From the NCBI GenBank assembly GCA_016280395.1, contig JAEEGQ010000163.1:23197-87196 (forward strand): a DNA stretch of 64,000 nt. Reading direction: 5' to 3'. The DNA is from Lachnospiraceae bacterium. Lineage in GTDB: Bacteria; Bacillota; Clostridia; Lachnospirales; Lachnospiraceae. The notes beneath the pieces were generated by a model that made no database searches, had not been told where the DNA came from, and saw nothing but the letters and a program-made list of their open reading frames with translations. The position numbers were made by a program, and so were the translations under genes. Shown here piece after piece: positions 18,449 to 27,157 of this stretch (its first letter is position 1; every line of letters starts with the position of its first letter).

Positions 18449-19611
18449 TATCTGTTACCTCCCGAATATCTGATCCTCGGATCGAGGAATGCAAGTGCTA
18501 TATCTGACAGGAGAATGCCGATTACGACGAGCACTGCCTGTACCATAACGATCGCGCCCGCAAGGTACATATCCTGCGACTGCAGCGCCTTGTAAAGAAC
18601 AGGGCCCTGGATCTGCATGTTAAGTACCATTGCTGTAACTGTGGAACCCGAGAACAGGCTTGAAAGAACGCCGCCAAGACCTGATACGGTAGGGTTCATT
18701 GCTGCCCTGAAGCAGTATTTCATGACGATCTTGCGCTCGGAAACGCCCTTTGCGCGTGCGGTAAGGGTATACTGTCTTGCCGTTTCATCGAGCATCTGTG
18801 CTCTTACGGAACGGATGATACCGCAGGTGCCGGAGGTTCCGATAACGATGATGGGTATGATCATTCGCTTTAAGAATTCGCCGAAGTTATATAAATGAAC
18901 GCCATTTTGCAGCATTTCCTGACTGAAAAGGCCAACATTGGCATTGCCTGTCCATTTATAAGACAGATACATCAGGATGATCGCAAAAATGAAGTTCGGG
19001 ATAGCCGTACCTATGAAACCTATCACAGCGGATATGTAGTCGCCCGGTGAATACTGATGGGTCGAGGCATAGACCGCGATAGGGATTGAAACTACGTACT
19101 GGAATATCATTATGACGGCGGAAACAAGGATCGTCAGTCCCAGCCTGTCTTTGATAACACTCCAAACGTCGCGCCCGTACGCAAACGAGAATTTCCAGTT
19201 GTGATGTGAATGATAAAGCCTGTAATATGTGGAATCCGTGGGTGTCCAGACGATATCCTTTACCCACTTTAAGTACTGCTGCCATACAGGGAGGTCGAGA
19301 CCGTAGTCTTCTCTCATCTGCGCAGCGTAATCTGCGTCTACAAGTTCGCCCTCAGTCGCAAGCTGCGCGATATGGGCAGAAACATAGTCTCCGGGAGGAA
19401 GCTGGATAACGAAGAAAACCAATATTGAGATAAGTATGAGCGTGGGGATGAACATCAGCACTCGCCTAACGATATAACGAACAAGATCTTTCTTGAAAAA
19501 ATCTACTATTGCTCCCCAAAAACTCCTGAAAAATCCCCCTGTTGAACCGGGGACAGAACTCTTCGTTTCGGCCGTTGCTCCGCTTTCTGAAATTATCGTA
19601 TTTTCTTCCAT
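18448..19611 (-). CDS. Opp/Dpp-type ABC importer permease (OppB-like)
   Basis: Second permease subunit, 387 residues, with a cytoplasmic N-terminal region of about 45 residues, a first helix with FIPTLILISILVFFV, and the C-terminal five-helix permease core including the EAA loop (YTLTARAKGVSERKIVMKY). The periplasmic segment after helix 1 (about 70-150) is long, as in OppB proteins. The ATG at 19611 follows AAAGGAT by 8 bases. An upstream hairpin at 19631-19668 separates it from the binding-protein gene. Confidence 0.88.
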   Translation of the reverse strand: MEENTIISESGATAETKSSVPGSTGGFFRSFWGAIVDFFKKDLVRYIVRRVLMFIPTLILISILVFFVIQLPPGDYVSAHIAQLATEGELVDADYAAQMREDYGLDLPVWQQYLKWVKDIVWTPTDSTYYRLYHSHHNWKFSFAYGRDVWSVIKDRLGLTILVSAVIMIFQYVVSIPIAVYASTHQYSPGDYISAVIGFIGTAIPNFIFAIILMYLSYKWTGNANVGLFSQEMLQNGVHLYNFGEFLKRMIIPIIVIGTSGTCGIIRSVRAQMLDETARQYTLTARAKGVSERKIVMKYCFRAAMNPTVSGLGGVLSSLFSGSTVTAMVLNMQIQGPVLYKALQSQDMYLAGAIVMVQAVLVVIGILLSDIALAFLDPRIRYSGGNR

Positions 19612-19630
19612 CAGAAGCATCCTTTCTTAG

Positions 19631-19668
19631 AAAAACCGGAGGCGTGAGACTTGTGCCCACGTCTCCGG
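19631..19668 (-). terminator. Partial terminator between binding-protein and permease genes
   Basis: On the minus strand CCGGAG (19668-19663) pairs with CTCCGG (19641-19636), with further GTG/CAC pairing inside, followed by TTTTTC. It lies after the binding-protein stop codon and before the OppB-like gene. In import operons such hairpins commonly let the binding protein be made in excess over the membrane parts; that role here is inferred from position. Confidence 0.65.
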
Positions 19669-19695
19669 AATAGTGCCTGTTACTTAAGGCATCGA

Positions 19696-21774
19696 TCACT
19701 CTGCAATGTAGAGGATATCGTAGTGAACGATGTTAGCGTACTGATAAAGGTCGTCAGATACAAGGTTGTCGGCATAGTTCTTGATCCTTGAGTTAACAAG
19801 GGTGTATGTGCCGGCTGCCTGAAGGTAAGCAATCGACCAGAGGTTTTCTTTGTGTACAGCGTAGATCTGAAGCGCAAGCTCATCTCTCTTTTCAGAGTCG
19901 GGCTCATTCTTCCACTTCTCATAGATCTCTACAAGCTTAGCCATGTCGCCTTCGGGCTTAACGCCTGCTTCGCCGTTCTTCTCGTAGTATGTGCCGTATT
20001 CGCCGTACCACTCAGCTGCCTGGGAGATCGGAACGAACGGAGCAACACGTGACTTAAGGGAAAGACCGCCGATAGAGGTGTGAGGTCCGATTACTGCTGT
20101 CCAGGTGTTGTTGTCGATCTCGATATCGAATGCGGAAACTTCAAGGTTCTTGTATGCGCAGTTGATGCCTGCCGCCTTGAAATACTGCTCGAATACAGGG
20201 TAAGAGGTATCGTTGATTCCGTCGTAGCCGAGGAATTCGATAACAAGGTCAGAACCGTCTGCGAAATCGTAGAAGCCGTCTGCACCCATCTTAAGGCCGC
20301 AGCCTTCAAGGAGTGTCTTTGCTTTTACAACATCATATTCGGTCCACTTCTTTTCCCAATCAGCGTCATAACCAAAGTTACCTTCTGAAGGAGCGCACTG
20401 GCCGGGCTCAAGGAAACCGTTCGAAAGAAGTTCGGAAACCTGTGCTCTGTCTACGCAAATGGACATAGCCTGACGGAAGTCCTTATTTGCAAAGAGCTTA
20501 GCGTAATTCTCGTTTGTAGATGTGTAGTTGAATGTGATCTGGTAAGAGCCCCAGTTGGTGCTTGCGAATGTGCGGAGGTAAGCCTTGCCGCCCATATCTG
20601 CAAGTGTCGAAGCGATCTTATCCATTGCAAGCTCGATGATATCGATCTTTCCGGAACGGAACATAAGGTTCGTCTGGTTATCATCAGAGGTCTTATTGAA
20701 GTGAAGTGCGTTTACGTAAGGAAGCTGGTTGCCTTCGGCATCAACTTTCCAGTAGTATTTGTTGCGCTCCATGATGCAAAGGTCTGCATCCTTGTTGTTA
20801 TTGCCTTCCTTTGTGCTGAGCACGAAGGAGTTGATCTGAGGGATACCTGCAACGTTCCATGAGTTGTACGAAACTGCCTTGCCAAGATCCTTAACTGTAG
20901 CAGCGTCGATCTTTTTCTTCTGTGCGTTTGCAAGAGCCTGCTCATCTGTGATGGTGTTAGCCTTGTAGTACTCATTCTCAACTGCGGGATAAGAACCTGC
21001 GTTGGGGATAAGGTCGCTCAGGTAATGCTCGGGAGCCCAGCACCACTTGAAATCACCGTTCTCGATGAAGTCTGCGGGATACTTGGGATTCTGGAATGTC
21101 CATGTAACTGTGTATTCATCTACTTTCTTAAGAACTGCCCAAGCATCTTCGCCGTTAACGCTTTCCTTAAGGGCTGCCCAGCTCTTCTTGCCGTCGAAGT
21201 TGGTAAGGTGGCAGCAGTAGTACCAGAATGTGATGTCATCTGCGTTGAAAACTTCGCCGTCGGACCATCTCATTCCTTCTCTTAAATGGAATGTCCAAAC
21301 AGTGTAGTCTGCATTGTGCTCGAAGGACTTGATAGCATTTGCGTAGTAGGTTCCGTCTGTGTTGTAACGGATGATGCTTTCAAGTGTAGGTCTTGAAAGG
21401 CCCCAGCTGCCGCCTGCAGGTCCAAGATTGATCTCCCCGCCGTAGGTACCGATCGAAAGTGCATTACCGGTAGCATCAACTCTTTCCACGAAAACATCAT
21501 CTTTTTTAGGAAGACGGTCTTCAACTTTGGGAAGTGTTCCGGCCTTTACCTCTGCGGCAAGTTCCGGTGCCTCACTGAACTCGCTCTTAAGCGGTTCGGT
21601 GGGAATAGGTGTTGCATCAGGTGTTTTTGTGGGCGTCGTCTTCGGAGCATCCGTAGATGTGGGCGAAGCCGGTGTGTTTGTAGCCGCAGGCTGCTTGCCG
21701 CATGCTGCAAAACACGATACCACAAGAGTCATAGCAATGATGAGTGTCAACACTTTTCTGAATGACTTTTTCAT
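19696..21774 (-). CDS. Extracellular solute-binding lipoprotein, family 5
   Basis: Substrate receptor of the Opp-type importer. The start Met-Lys-Lys-Ser-Phe-Arg-Lys is followed by a hydrophobic signal and the lipobox FAAC with lipid-anchored Cys25. A Thr/Pro/Ala-rich linker (about 28-60) precedes a large SBP_bac_5 domain that fills the remainder of the 692 residues, including SFEHNADYTVWTFHLREGMRWSDG as its classic entry motif. A longer upstream frame exists, but ATG 21774 has a perfect AAGGAGG and begins the signal peptide. The ligand cannot be read from sequence. The neighbouring GH38, GH105 and lyase-like genes suggest an acidic oligosaccharide rather than a peptide. Confidence 0.9.
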   Translation of the reverse strand: MKKSFRKVLTLIIAMTLVVSCFAACGKQPAATNTPASPTSTDAPKTTPTKTPDATPIPTEPLKSEFSEAPELAAEVKAGTLPKVEDRLPKKDDVFVERVDATGNALSIGTYGGEINLGPAGGSWGLSRPTLESIIRYNTDGTYYANAIKSFEHNADYTVWTFHLREGMRWSDGEVFNADDITFWYYCCHLTNFDGKKSWAALKESVNGEDAWAVLKKVDEYTVTWTFQNPKYPADFIENGDFKWCWAPEHYLSDLIPNAGSYPAVENEYYKANTITDEQALANAQKKKIDAATVKDLGKAVSYNSWNVAGIPQINSFVLSTKEGNNNKDADLCIMERNKYYWKVDAEGNQLPYVNALHFNKTSDDNQTNLMFRSGKIDIIELAMDKIASTLADMGGKAYLRTFASTNWGSYQITFNYTSTNENYAKLFANKDFRQAMSICVDRAQVSELLSNGFLEPGQCAPSEGNFGYDADWEKKWTEYDVVKAKTLLEGCGLKMGADGFYDFADGSDLVIEFLGYDGINDTSYPVFEQYFKAAGINCAYKNLEVSAFDIEIDNNTWTAVIGPHTSIGGLSLKSRVAPFVPISQAAEWYGEYGTYYEKNGEAGVKPEGDMAKLVEIYEKWKNEPDSEKRDELALQIYAVHKENLWSIAYLQAAGTYTLVNSRIKNYADNLVSDDLYQYANIVHYDILYIAE

Positions 21775-22148
21775 ATGTATCCTCCTTTTTGGATGTGATG
21801 GACCTGTTATCGGGCCCTTCATCATAGTGCAAGTTTAACAAATGACTTAAGAGCATTCTACGCATCTGTTGTTTAGTTTTTAAATACATTGCATTTTTTG
21901 TCGTCTTATGCTATGATATCTGCGGTCATATCTTTGGCTTCTTTTTGAACAGTTTCTGTTTTTTGTGCATTATGAACAATTTTCAGTTTGATTTTCCGGT
22001 ATTTATGACAATTTGAAAGGCAAAAAGATGCTATGTGAATGCTTTATAAGCAAGAAGTGCGATATCCCTATTTGCAAAAAAGCAAAAACGGCTAACTTTC
22101 ACAAAGTGCGCAAAATATGCAATATAATATCATCAGGAGACTTACAAC
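21775..22148. promoter_or_regulatory. Divergent regulatory region between the importer operon and AraC gene
   Basis: The 374 bases are AT-rich and hold no gene. TATAAT at 22123-22128 lies just before the AraC gene's AGGAGA ribosome site, which would give a very short leader. On the other strand TATGAT at 21826-21821 could be a -10 box for the binding-protein gene. Neither has a good -35 box, as expected if an AraC-type activator is required. No clear operator repeat was recognised. Confidence 0.4.
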
Positions 22149-23078
22149 ATGTCACTTTTGATCGACAATCTGGTCCTTTACGAACAGGAATACAAAATAG
22201 AGATAGGGCGTCCGCAGGACCGTTTCTACTATTTCTTTGATTACGACGAGCGCTCCTACAAGATAAACATGGAGTTCCAGCATTTCCATACCTTTTACGA
22301 GCTCTGCATCCTGCTTGATGACAATGCTGGGCATCTTATCAACGGCGAATGGTATAACCTGCGCTGCTGTGACATAGTTGCCCTTCGCCCTTCTCTCCTG
22401 CACAGGACACAGTACCCGGAAGGCGCTCCCTGCAAACGTCTTATAATACAGTTCAATCTTCCCAAGGAACCCTCGCAGCTTGAAGGCAGCATGAAGGCAA
22501 TATACAGCATCTTCTATGAAAAATGCCCTATCTACAGGTTTGAAGGCAAGTATCAGAGGCTTGTATTTGAAAAGCTGAATGCTATCTTCCAGCTTTCCCA
22601 GAGCCCGAATACTTTGAGCGACCTGTTCATCCACACAAAATTCCTTGAATTTCTGGGCACCGTATATACTTTCAAAAACAAAAACATCTACTCGAATAAC
22701 GCTGATTTTGACAACGTTACCGAGAAGATGTACAAGATCACGGCCTATATACATAAGCATTATGCCGAAGACCTTTCTCTTGAAGGTCTTGCAAACGAGT
22801 TCTATATCTCCGGTTATTATCTCTCACACCAGTTCAAGAAAGTTACCGGGTTTGGGCTTACGAATTACATCCAGATGACACGCGTACGAAACGCCCAGGC
22901 ACAGCTCGTCCTTAATGACACGCCCATAACCGACATCGCCTTTAACTGTGGTTTTAACAGCTTTTCACAGTTTAACAGGACGTTTAACAAATTTGCCGGA
23001 AAATCCCCTTCAGCTTTCCGTAAGGAGGCTGCATATAAAAGTGAAAAACCGCTTCTTACGGAAGCAGCCGAAGATTAA
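22149..23078 (+). CDS. AraC-family transcriptional regulator
   Basis: A 309-residue regulator with an N-terminal cupin-like sensing domain (motif MEFQHFHTFYELCILL, followed by LINGEWYNLRCCDIV) and two helix-turn-helix units in the last 100 residues (LSLEGLANEFYISGYYLSHQFKK and TDITDIAFNCGFNSFSQFNRTFNKFAG in outline). AGGAGA lies 8 bases before the ATG. It is divergent from the importer operon and convergent with the GH115 gene, so it probably senses an imported sugar and activates the surrounding glycan genes. The controlled promoters are inferred. Confidence 0.9.
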   Translation: MSLLIDNLVLYEQEYKIEIGRPQDRFYYFFDYDERSYKINMEFQHFHTFYELCILLDDNAGHLINGEWYNLRCCDIVALRPSLLHRTQYPEGAPCKRLIIQFNLPKEPSQLEGSMKAIYSIFYEKCPIYRFEGKYQRLVFEKLNAIFQLSQSPNTLSDLFIHTKFLEFLGTVYTFKNKNIYSNNADFDNVTEKMYKITAYIHKHYAEDLSLEGLANEFYISGYYLSHQFKKVTGFGLTNYIQMTRVRNAQAQLVLNDTPITDIAFNCGFNSFSQFNRTFNKFAGKSPSAFRKEAAYKSEKPLLTEAAED

Positions 23079-23082
23079 AAAA

Positions 23083-23112
23083 ATACCGTCAGCCATGTAA
23101 GGCTGACGGTAT
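23083..23112. terminator. Hairpin terminator between AraC and GH115 genes
   Basis: ATACCGTCAGCC (23083-23094) and GGCTGACGGTAT (23101-23112) form a perfect 12-bp stem with a 6-base loop. A run of A residues to its left is a T tract on the minus strand, so it ends the GH115 transcript well; it is a weaker stop for the AraC gene in the other direction. Confidence 0.85.
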
Positions 23113-23146
23113 CCTGCTATTTTCAAAAGTGTCAATACTGTTGCAT

Positions 23147-26100
23147 TTATTCTCTTCCGGTTTCCGTAAAATCCGCGTCAACAGGCGGCCACTCTTCCGT
23201 CTTGGTAAGGTACACCCTGTCGATCTTAAATTCCGAAGCTTTTGCTCTTAAACTGAAAACGTGCCTGCCCTGCCGGATATCTGCAACAGCGACTATCATC
23301 CATATCCAGTTTTGTTTTGTACCGTAGTTAAACAGTCTGCCGTGCCCGAACATCTCTTCCTGCGGGATCTCCGTTCCATCTATGGCTATGCCGATACGGG
23401 CGTTCCTCTCATCATCATACTTTATGAGCAGCCAGATATTATATCTTCCTCCTGTTGTCTCTATCCTGTAATTCAGTGAAGGCTCGTCTCCTTCATCAAA
23501 ATACACTTCAAAGCCGGGAACATACATTGCAAGGCCGGTGCGGCCGTCGCTTTCCGAATTTGTGTGTTCAAAGCCAATGCCGTTCGCTGACGCCAGCATA
23601 TATGCATTTTCCGAGTTTTCAAGGGCATATTCGGTCCCGAACGCCAGACGGCCGTTCTTTTCGGCAAATACACCCGAACCGAACTTTTCAAAAACGTTCT
23701 TTCTTCCGCCGGGACCCGGAGCATATTTGGCAATACCGCTCCTCTCCTGCTTAACAACAGTGTTCTTAAGGTATGTATAGTTGTTTTTCCAAAATATCTT
23801 GTCGCATACGATCACATCGGGAAGCGGAGCTTTTTTGCATCCGAACAGTTCTCCGGTAAGTCTGTCAAGAGCATCCGTATCGGGCTCAAATGAAGCCTCT
23901 TCACGCAAAGGATCCGTGTTGTAAAAAGCATGCGCGCTTTCACAGGGTCCGAGGTTTGAAGGGATGTATCCGTCCGTATAGATAACAAGCTTTGAAAAAG
24001 CAGCATATCTGTCAATTGTATTAACAGATAGCACATGTGTACCGGGCTCTGTGTAAGGAAGCTCAAGGTACATCTTTTCCACATTGTTCATGACCGTATG
24101 GCGCCAGTCTCCGCGCCACTCGTCATTTATCCCGGATTCAAGGACTCCGGCTTCCTTTCCGTCAAGGCTTATTCCGAAACGTATCCTTCCAACGGAATTA
24201 AGCGAAGGGAACCTGTAAAGTTCGAGAAGGTACCTGCCGGCGGATACAGTTGTAAAGCGATATTCAACGTTTCCGCCCACGGCTTCGAGAAGGCATCCTT
24301 CAAAGCGTCCAAGGTGTTTTATGACCTTAAAGCCCGTGTTGCTTTCGTAATGTTCCGCAAGCATCGACACAACGCCGTCGCTTTCGTAAAAACCTTTTTC
24401 GGGTGAAAGGACAGCCGGAACATCGCAGCTTCTCTTGCCGGAAGCCTCTGTTATGCTGTTGTCTGCGGTTTTCTTTTCCCCGTCAAGAACAAGCGCCGGT
24501 TTTCCTGCAGGATAAAGCGCAGTCACCGGAGGTCTGAACTCCTCGGGCGTAAGTATCCTGTCCCACTTTCCGCCGCACATAACACGATTGTAGCAGTAAA
24601 GAAGCCTTCTTTTGAACTCATCAAAGCTTCTCGATTTATTAACGTCACGCTCTGCCTCTTCAAAGTCTCCTTTATCGTACATAAGGCGGCTTCTGTCGGC
24701 ATAGTAGTATGAAGCATAGATGAAATACGCCGCAAAGATGCGTACCGCAAACAGTTCAAGAAAAGCATCTCTCTCGTCCTCCTGTATCTTTTCGTACAGG
24801 GCAAGAGTCCTCTCAAAAAGGCCCTTCATCCTGTTCAAAAAGCGGGCCGCTTCGTTGCCAAAAGCAGTCTGTGAGAAGACATCCGAACGCATGTGCTCAA
24901 CCTTGCGGACATTTGCGGTCTGCAGGAACGTTTCGAATATATCGGCCGCCTCGCTGCCGGACGCCCCCGTAAAGTTGCTGTTCATGAATCTTTTTATAAA
25001 TTCAGTCGTGTCTGCGGTCCTTGTCTCTTCACGTCCTATCTCCCACGCGTATGTCAGGCAGAACTCGATGTCGGGCTCAAGCGGCTTTATAGCGCCCACA
25101 TTAAATACCCACAGTCTTCTTATGCCGTTTTCATAAGCCTTACAAAGCTCGTTCTTAATATGGGCAAAAGGCATCGAGTTGTAGAAAAGCCAGGACATAC
25201 CGGGGCGCGCCCAGTAAGAGATATGGTAATAAAGCCCGTTCCCGCCCGGGCGTTTTCTTTCTTCTTCGTTCGGATAACGGCGCATATAGCCAAAGTTGTC
25301 GTTTACCCAGATAAGCGTAATGTCTTCGGGTACTTTAAGGCCTGCGTCGTACAGGTTCATGACCTCTTTATAAGGCACAAATATCCTCGGAGCATCCTTT
25401 TCACCGTACTCTTCAATAAGCCCGATCTGGTCGTTGATAACCTTTTCAAGAAGTTTTATCTTTTCGGCCTTTATCTGCTCGTCCGAAAGCCCACTGTTCT
25501 CCGTGATCTTTTTTGTGATAAAGCCGGAATCATGGATCCCGCGCATACCGACCGTATAGCACACATCAAAACCTTTGTTCTGAAGAAGGCTTCCTGTCCA
25601 GTATTTCTTTATTATCTCACGGTTCTCTCCTTCTATCGAATAATCATACTCCGCATCCTCACAGCCGTTTTCCTTCTTCCAAGGCTCCCATTCGTTTTGG
25701 TTGCTCCGAAGCAGCATATCACAATGGGATGTTCCGACGGTGATCCCCATCCTGTCCGCAAGCCTTCCGTTCTCCGGATCCGTGTTGAAGGCGTTTACAT
25801 GCATTGCGGGCCAGATATAGTTCCCTTTAAGTCTCAGCAGCAGCTCGAAGATCTTCTCATATGCGGCGGGGCCGATAGTATCTGCGTTAAAGTATTTCTG
25901 CGCCCAGGCTTCAAGCTCTTCTTCGTCGTTAATGAATACTCCGCGGTACTTTACAGAAGGATGATCGTATTTGGTAAAGCCCTCGGGAAGGCTTATGCTC
26001 TGTTTTTTTCTTACCGGTACATCCGCAAACCAGTACCAGGGAGATACGCCAAACATTGAAGAAAGCTCGTAAAGACCGTATATCGTGCCTCTGCGCCTTG

Positions 26101-26455
26101 CTCCGCATACAAAGAGCTTTCCGTTTGAAACAAGAACGGAATATGCTTCCCATATAAGCTTTCCCTCGGTGTCGAACAGCTTCTTTGCGCAGGCACCAAG
26201 AGATGCCGTGATAAGGCTGCCGGTACTTGAGAGCGCATTCTTTTCGAAAGCAGACTTTAGGCCGTCGACAGTATCACATTCGACTGTAAGCGCATAAATA
26301 CAGGCGTTGCCGGGATCCTCCGTGACCGCGGCAGAAGCCCCGCACACCGCATTAACGTCCTTAACAAAATTCTCTGCCGCGATCTTCACGGCAGAGTTTT
26401 CGTTTTTATCGAGATATACTGAGATATTTGTTTCTTTATCGGCATAAAAACCCAT
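23147..26455 (-). CDS. GH115 alpha-glucuronidase
   Basis: A 1102-residue member of glycoside hydrolase family 115, enzymes that remove glucuronic or 4-O-methyl-glucuronic acid from xylan side chains. Recognisable stretches include GTIYGLYELS, SPWYWFADVPV, KYRGVFINDEEEL, LLLRLKGNYIWPAMH, GTSHCDMLLR and WVNDNFGYMRRYP. The C-terminal third contains beta-rich carbohydrate-binding-like domains (FEHTNSESDGR, ending near WPPVDADF). There is no signal peptide, so cytoplasmic action on imported aldouronic oligosaccharides is likely. The ATG at 26455 has GAGAGG 7-8 bases upstream and is preferred to one six codons earlier. It lies 14 bases after the small membrane-anchored gene upstream. Confidence 0.92.
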   Translation of the reverse strand: MGFYADKETNISVYLDKNENSAVKIAAENFVKDVNAVCGASAAVTEDPGNACIYALTVECDTVDGLKSAFEKNALSSTGSLITASLGACAKKLFDTEGKLIWEAYSVLVSNGKLFVCGARRRGTIYGLYELSSMFGVSPWYWFADVPVRKKQSISLPEGFTKYDHPSVKYRGVFINDEEELEAWAQKYFNADTIGPAAYEKIFELLLRLKGNYIWPAMHVNAFNTDPENGRLADRMGITVGTSHCDMLLRSNQNEWEPWKKENGCEDAEYDYSIEGENREIIKKYWTGSLLQNKGFDVCYTVGMRGIHDSGFITKKITENSGLSDEQIKAEKIKLLEKVINDQIGLIEEYGEKDAPRIFVPYKEVMNLYDAGLKVPEDITLIWVNDNFGYMRRYPNEEERKRPGGNGLYYHISYWARPGMSWLFYNSMPFAHIKNELCKAYENGIRRLWVFNVGAIKPLEPDIEFCLTYAWEIGREETRTADTTEFIKRFMNSNFTGASGSEAADIFETFLQTANVRKVEHMRSDVFSQTAFGNEAARFLNRMKGLFERTLALYEKIQEDERDAFLELFAVRIFAAYFIYASYYYADRSRLMYDKGDFEEAERDVNKSRSFDEFKRRLLYCYNRVMCGGKWDRILTPEEFRPPVTALYPAGKPALVLDGEKKTADNSITEASGKRSCDVPAVLSPEKGFYESDGVVSMLAEHYESNTGFKVIKHLGRFEGCLLEAVGGNVEYRFTTVSAGRYLLELYRFPSLNSVGRIRFGISLDGKEAGVLESGINDEWRGDWRHTVMNNVEKMYLELPYTEPGTHVLSVNTIDRYAAFSKLVIYTDGYIPSNLGPCESAHAFYNTDPLREEASFEPDTDALDRLTGELFGCKKAPLPDVIVCDKIFWKNNYTYLKNTVVKQERSGIAKYAPGPGGRKNVFEKFGSGVFAEKNGRLAFGTEYALENSENAYMLASANGIGFEHTNSESDGRTGLAMYVPGFEVYFDEGDEPSLNYRIETTGGRYNIWLLIKYDDERNARIGIAIDGTEIPQEEMFGHGRLFNYGTKQNWIWMIVAVADIRQGRHVFSLRAKASEFKIDRVYLTKTEEWPPVDADFTETGRE

Positions 26456-26469
26456 GTTCAAACCTCTCT

Positions 26470-26985
26470 TCACATTTGTGAAAAATAAACGAGCAGTGCC
26501 GCGATTACCGCAAGAAGGAGCGCCGATCCCATAACAAGCGCCTGGGACACTGTAAGATTTCTTGAATCAAACCGTTTGTTTTTGCTGTTTGCGACTGTTG
26601 CACCGTTTCTCCTCAGTCTCTGCGTCCTGCCCGTACTTCCGTACCTTCCGAGCATCGCCATTGGGTCTTTCCCTTTTATGAGACGTTTGTAGAAATTGTC
26701 AAGATAACGGATATCGTCCTGTGTGATCCTGTGGTCGAAATACTCGCGTCTTCCGCTGCCGCATCCGCTCTTGTGAAGGATCGCCTTAAGCATACTGTAG
26801 TCATCCTGCCAGCCGTCAACCGGATAATGCTCGCTGTAGGGTACACCATCCATCTTTATCAGGTAATACGCAAATCCGTCAGTCCTTCCGTAAGCCTGGT
26901 TCAAAAGTTTTTCAACACGCTCAAAACTTGCGCGGAACGGCTTTACAAGTTCAACATCACTGTTGTCGTACAGTCTTTCGCTCAT
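26470..26985 (-). CDS. Unrecognised 171-residue protein with C-terminal membrane anchor
   Basis: No family is recognised. The first 100 residues are mixed alpha/beta with many charged and aromatic residues (FAYYLIKMDG, HYPVDGWQDDYSML, DDIRYLDNFYKRLI). Then comes a basic Arg/Asn/Lys-rich linker (about 110-143) and a single hydrophobic segment at about 149-168 running nearly to the end, so it looks tail-anchored with the bulk inside the cell. A good AAAGGAAAGAC ribosome site precedes the ATG. It sits 14 bases upstream of GH115 and is probably co-transcribed with it, but no functional link is evident. Confidence 0.75.
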   Translation of the reverse strand: MSERLYDNSDVELVKPFRASFERVEKLLNQAYGRTDGFAYYLIKMDGVPYSEHYPVDGWQDDYSMLKAILHKSGCGSGRREYFDHRITQDDIRYLDNFYKRLIKGKDPMAMLGRYGSTGRTQRLRRNGATVANSKNKRFDSRNLTVSQALVMGSALLLAVIAALLVYFSQM

Positions 26986-27038
26986 GTCTTTCCTTTCCGG
27001 AATGCTTTTGGCAAGATCATCCTGTAGGGTTTCATAAC

Positions 27039-27053
27039 AATGTTTTTAACATT
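27039..27053. promoter_or_regulatory. Operator-like dyad in a divergent intergenic region
   Basis: AATGTT and AACATT flank TTT, a perfect 6-bp dyad centred in the 172-base gap between the divergent tail-anchored gene and the SGNH lipoprotein gene. A TATAAT at 27089-27094 on the plus strand is a candidate -10 box for the lipoprotein gene. Confidence 0.35.
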
Positions 27054-27157
27054 CTAATCTTAATATACACGTTTAACGATAAAAGTGCTATAATAATTTT
27101 TATAAATAACAAAATTACCGGAGGTATTCTGTCTGTTTTTACAGGCCCGACATTTTT

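Noticed and set aside
24893-26059. 388-residue open frame on the plus strand
   Set aside because: It lies wholly opposite the GH115 gene, has no ribosome site, and its Phe/Val/Arg-rich composition is that of an antisense shadow.
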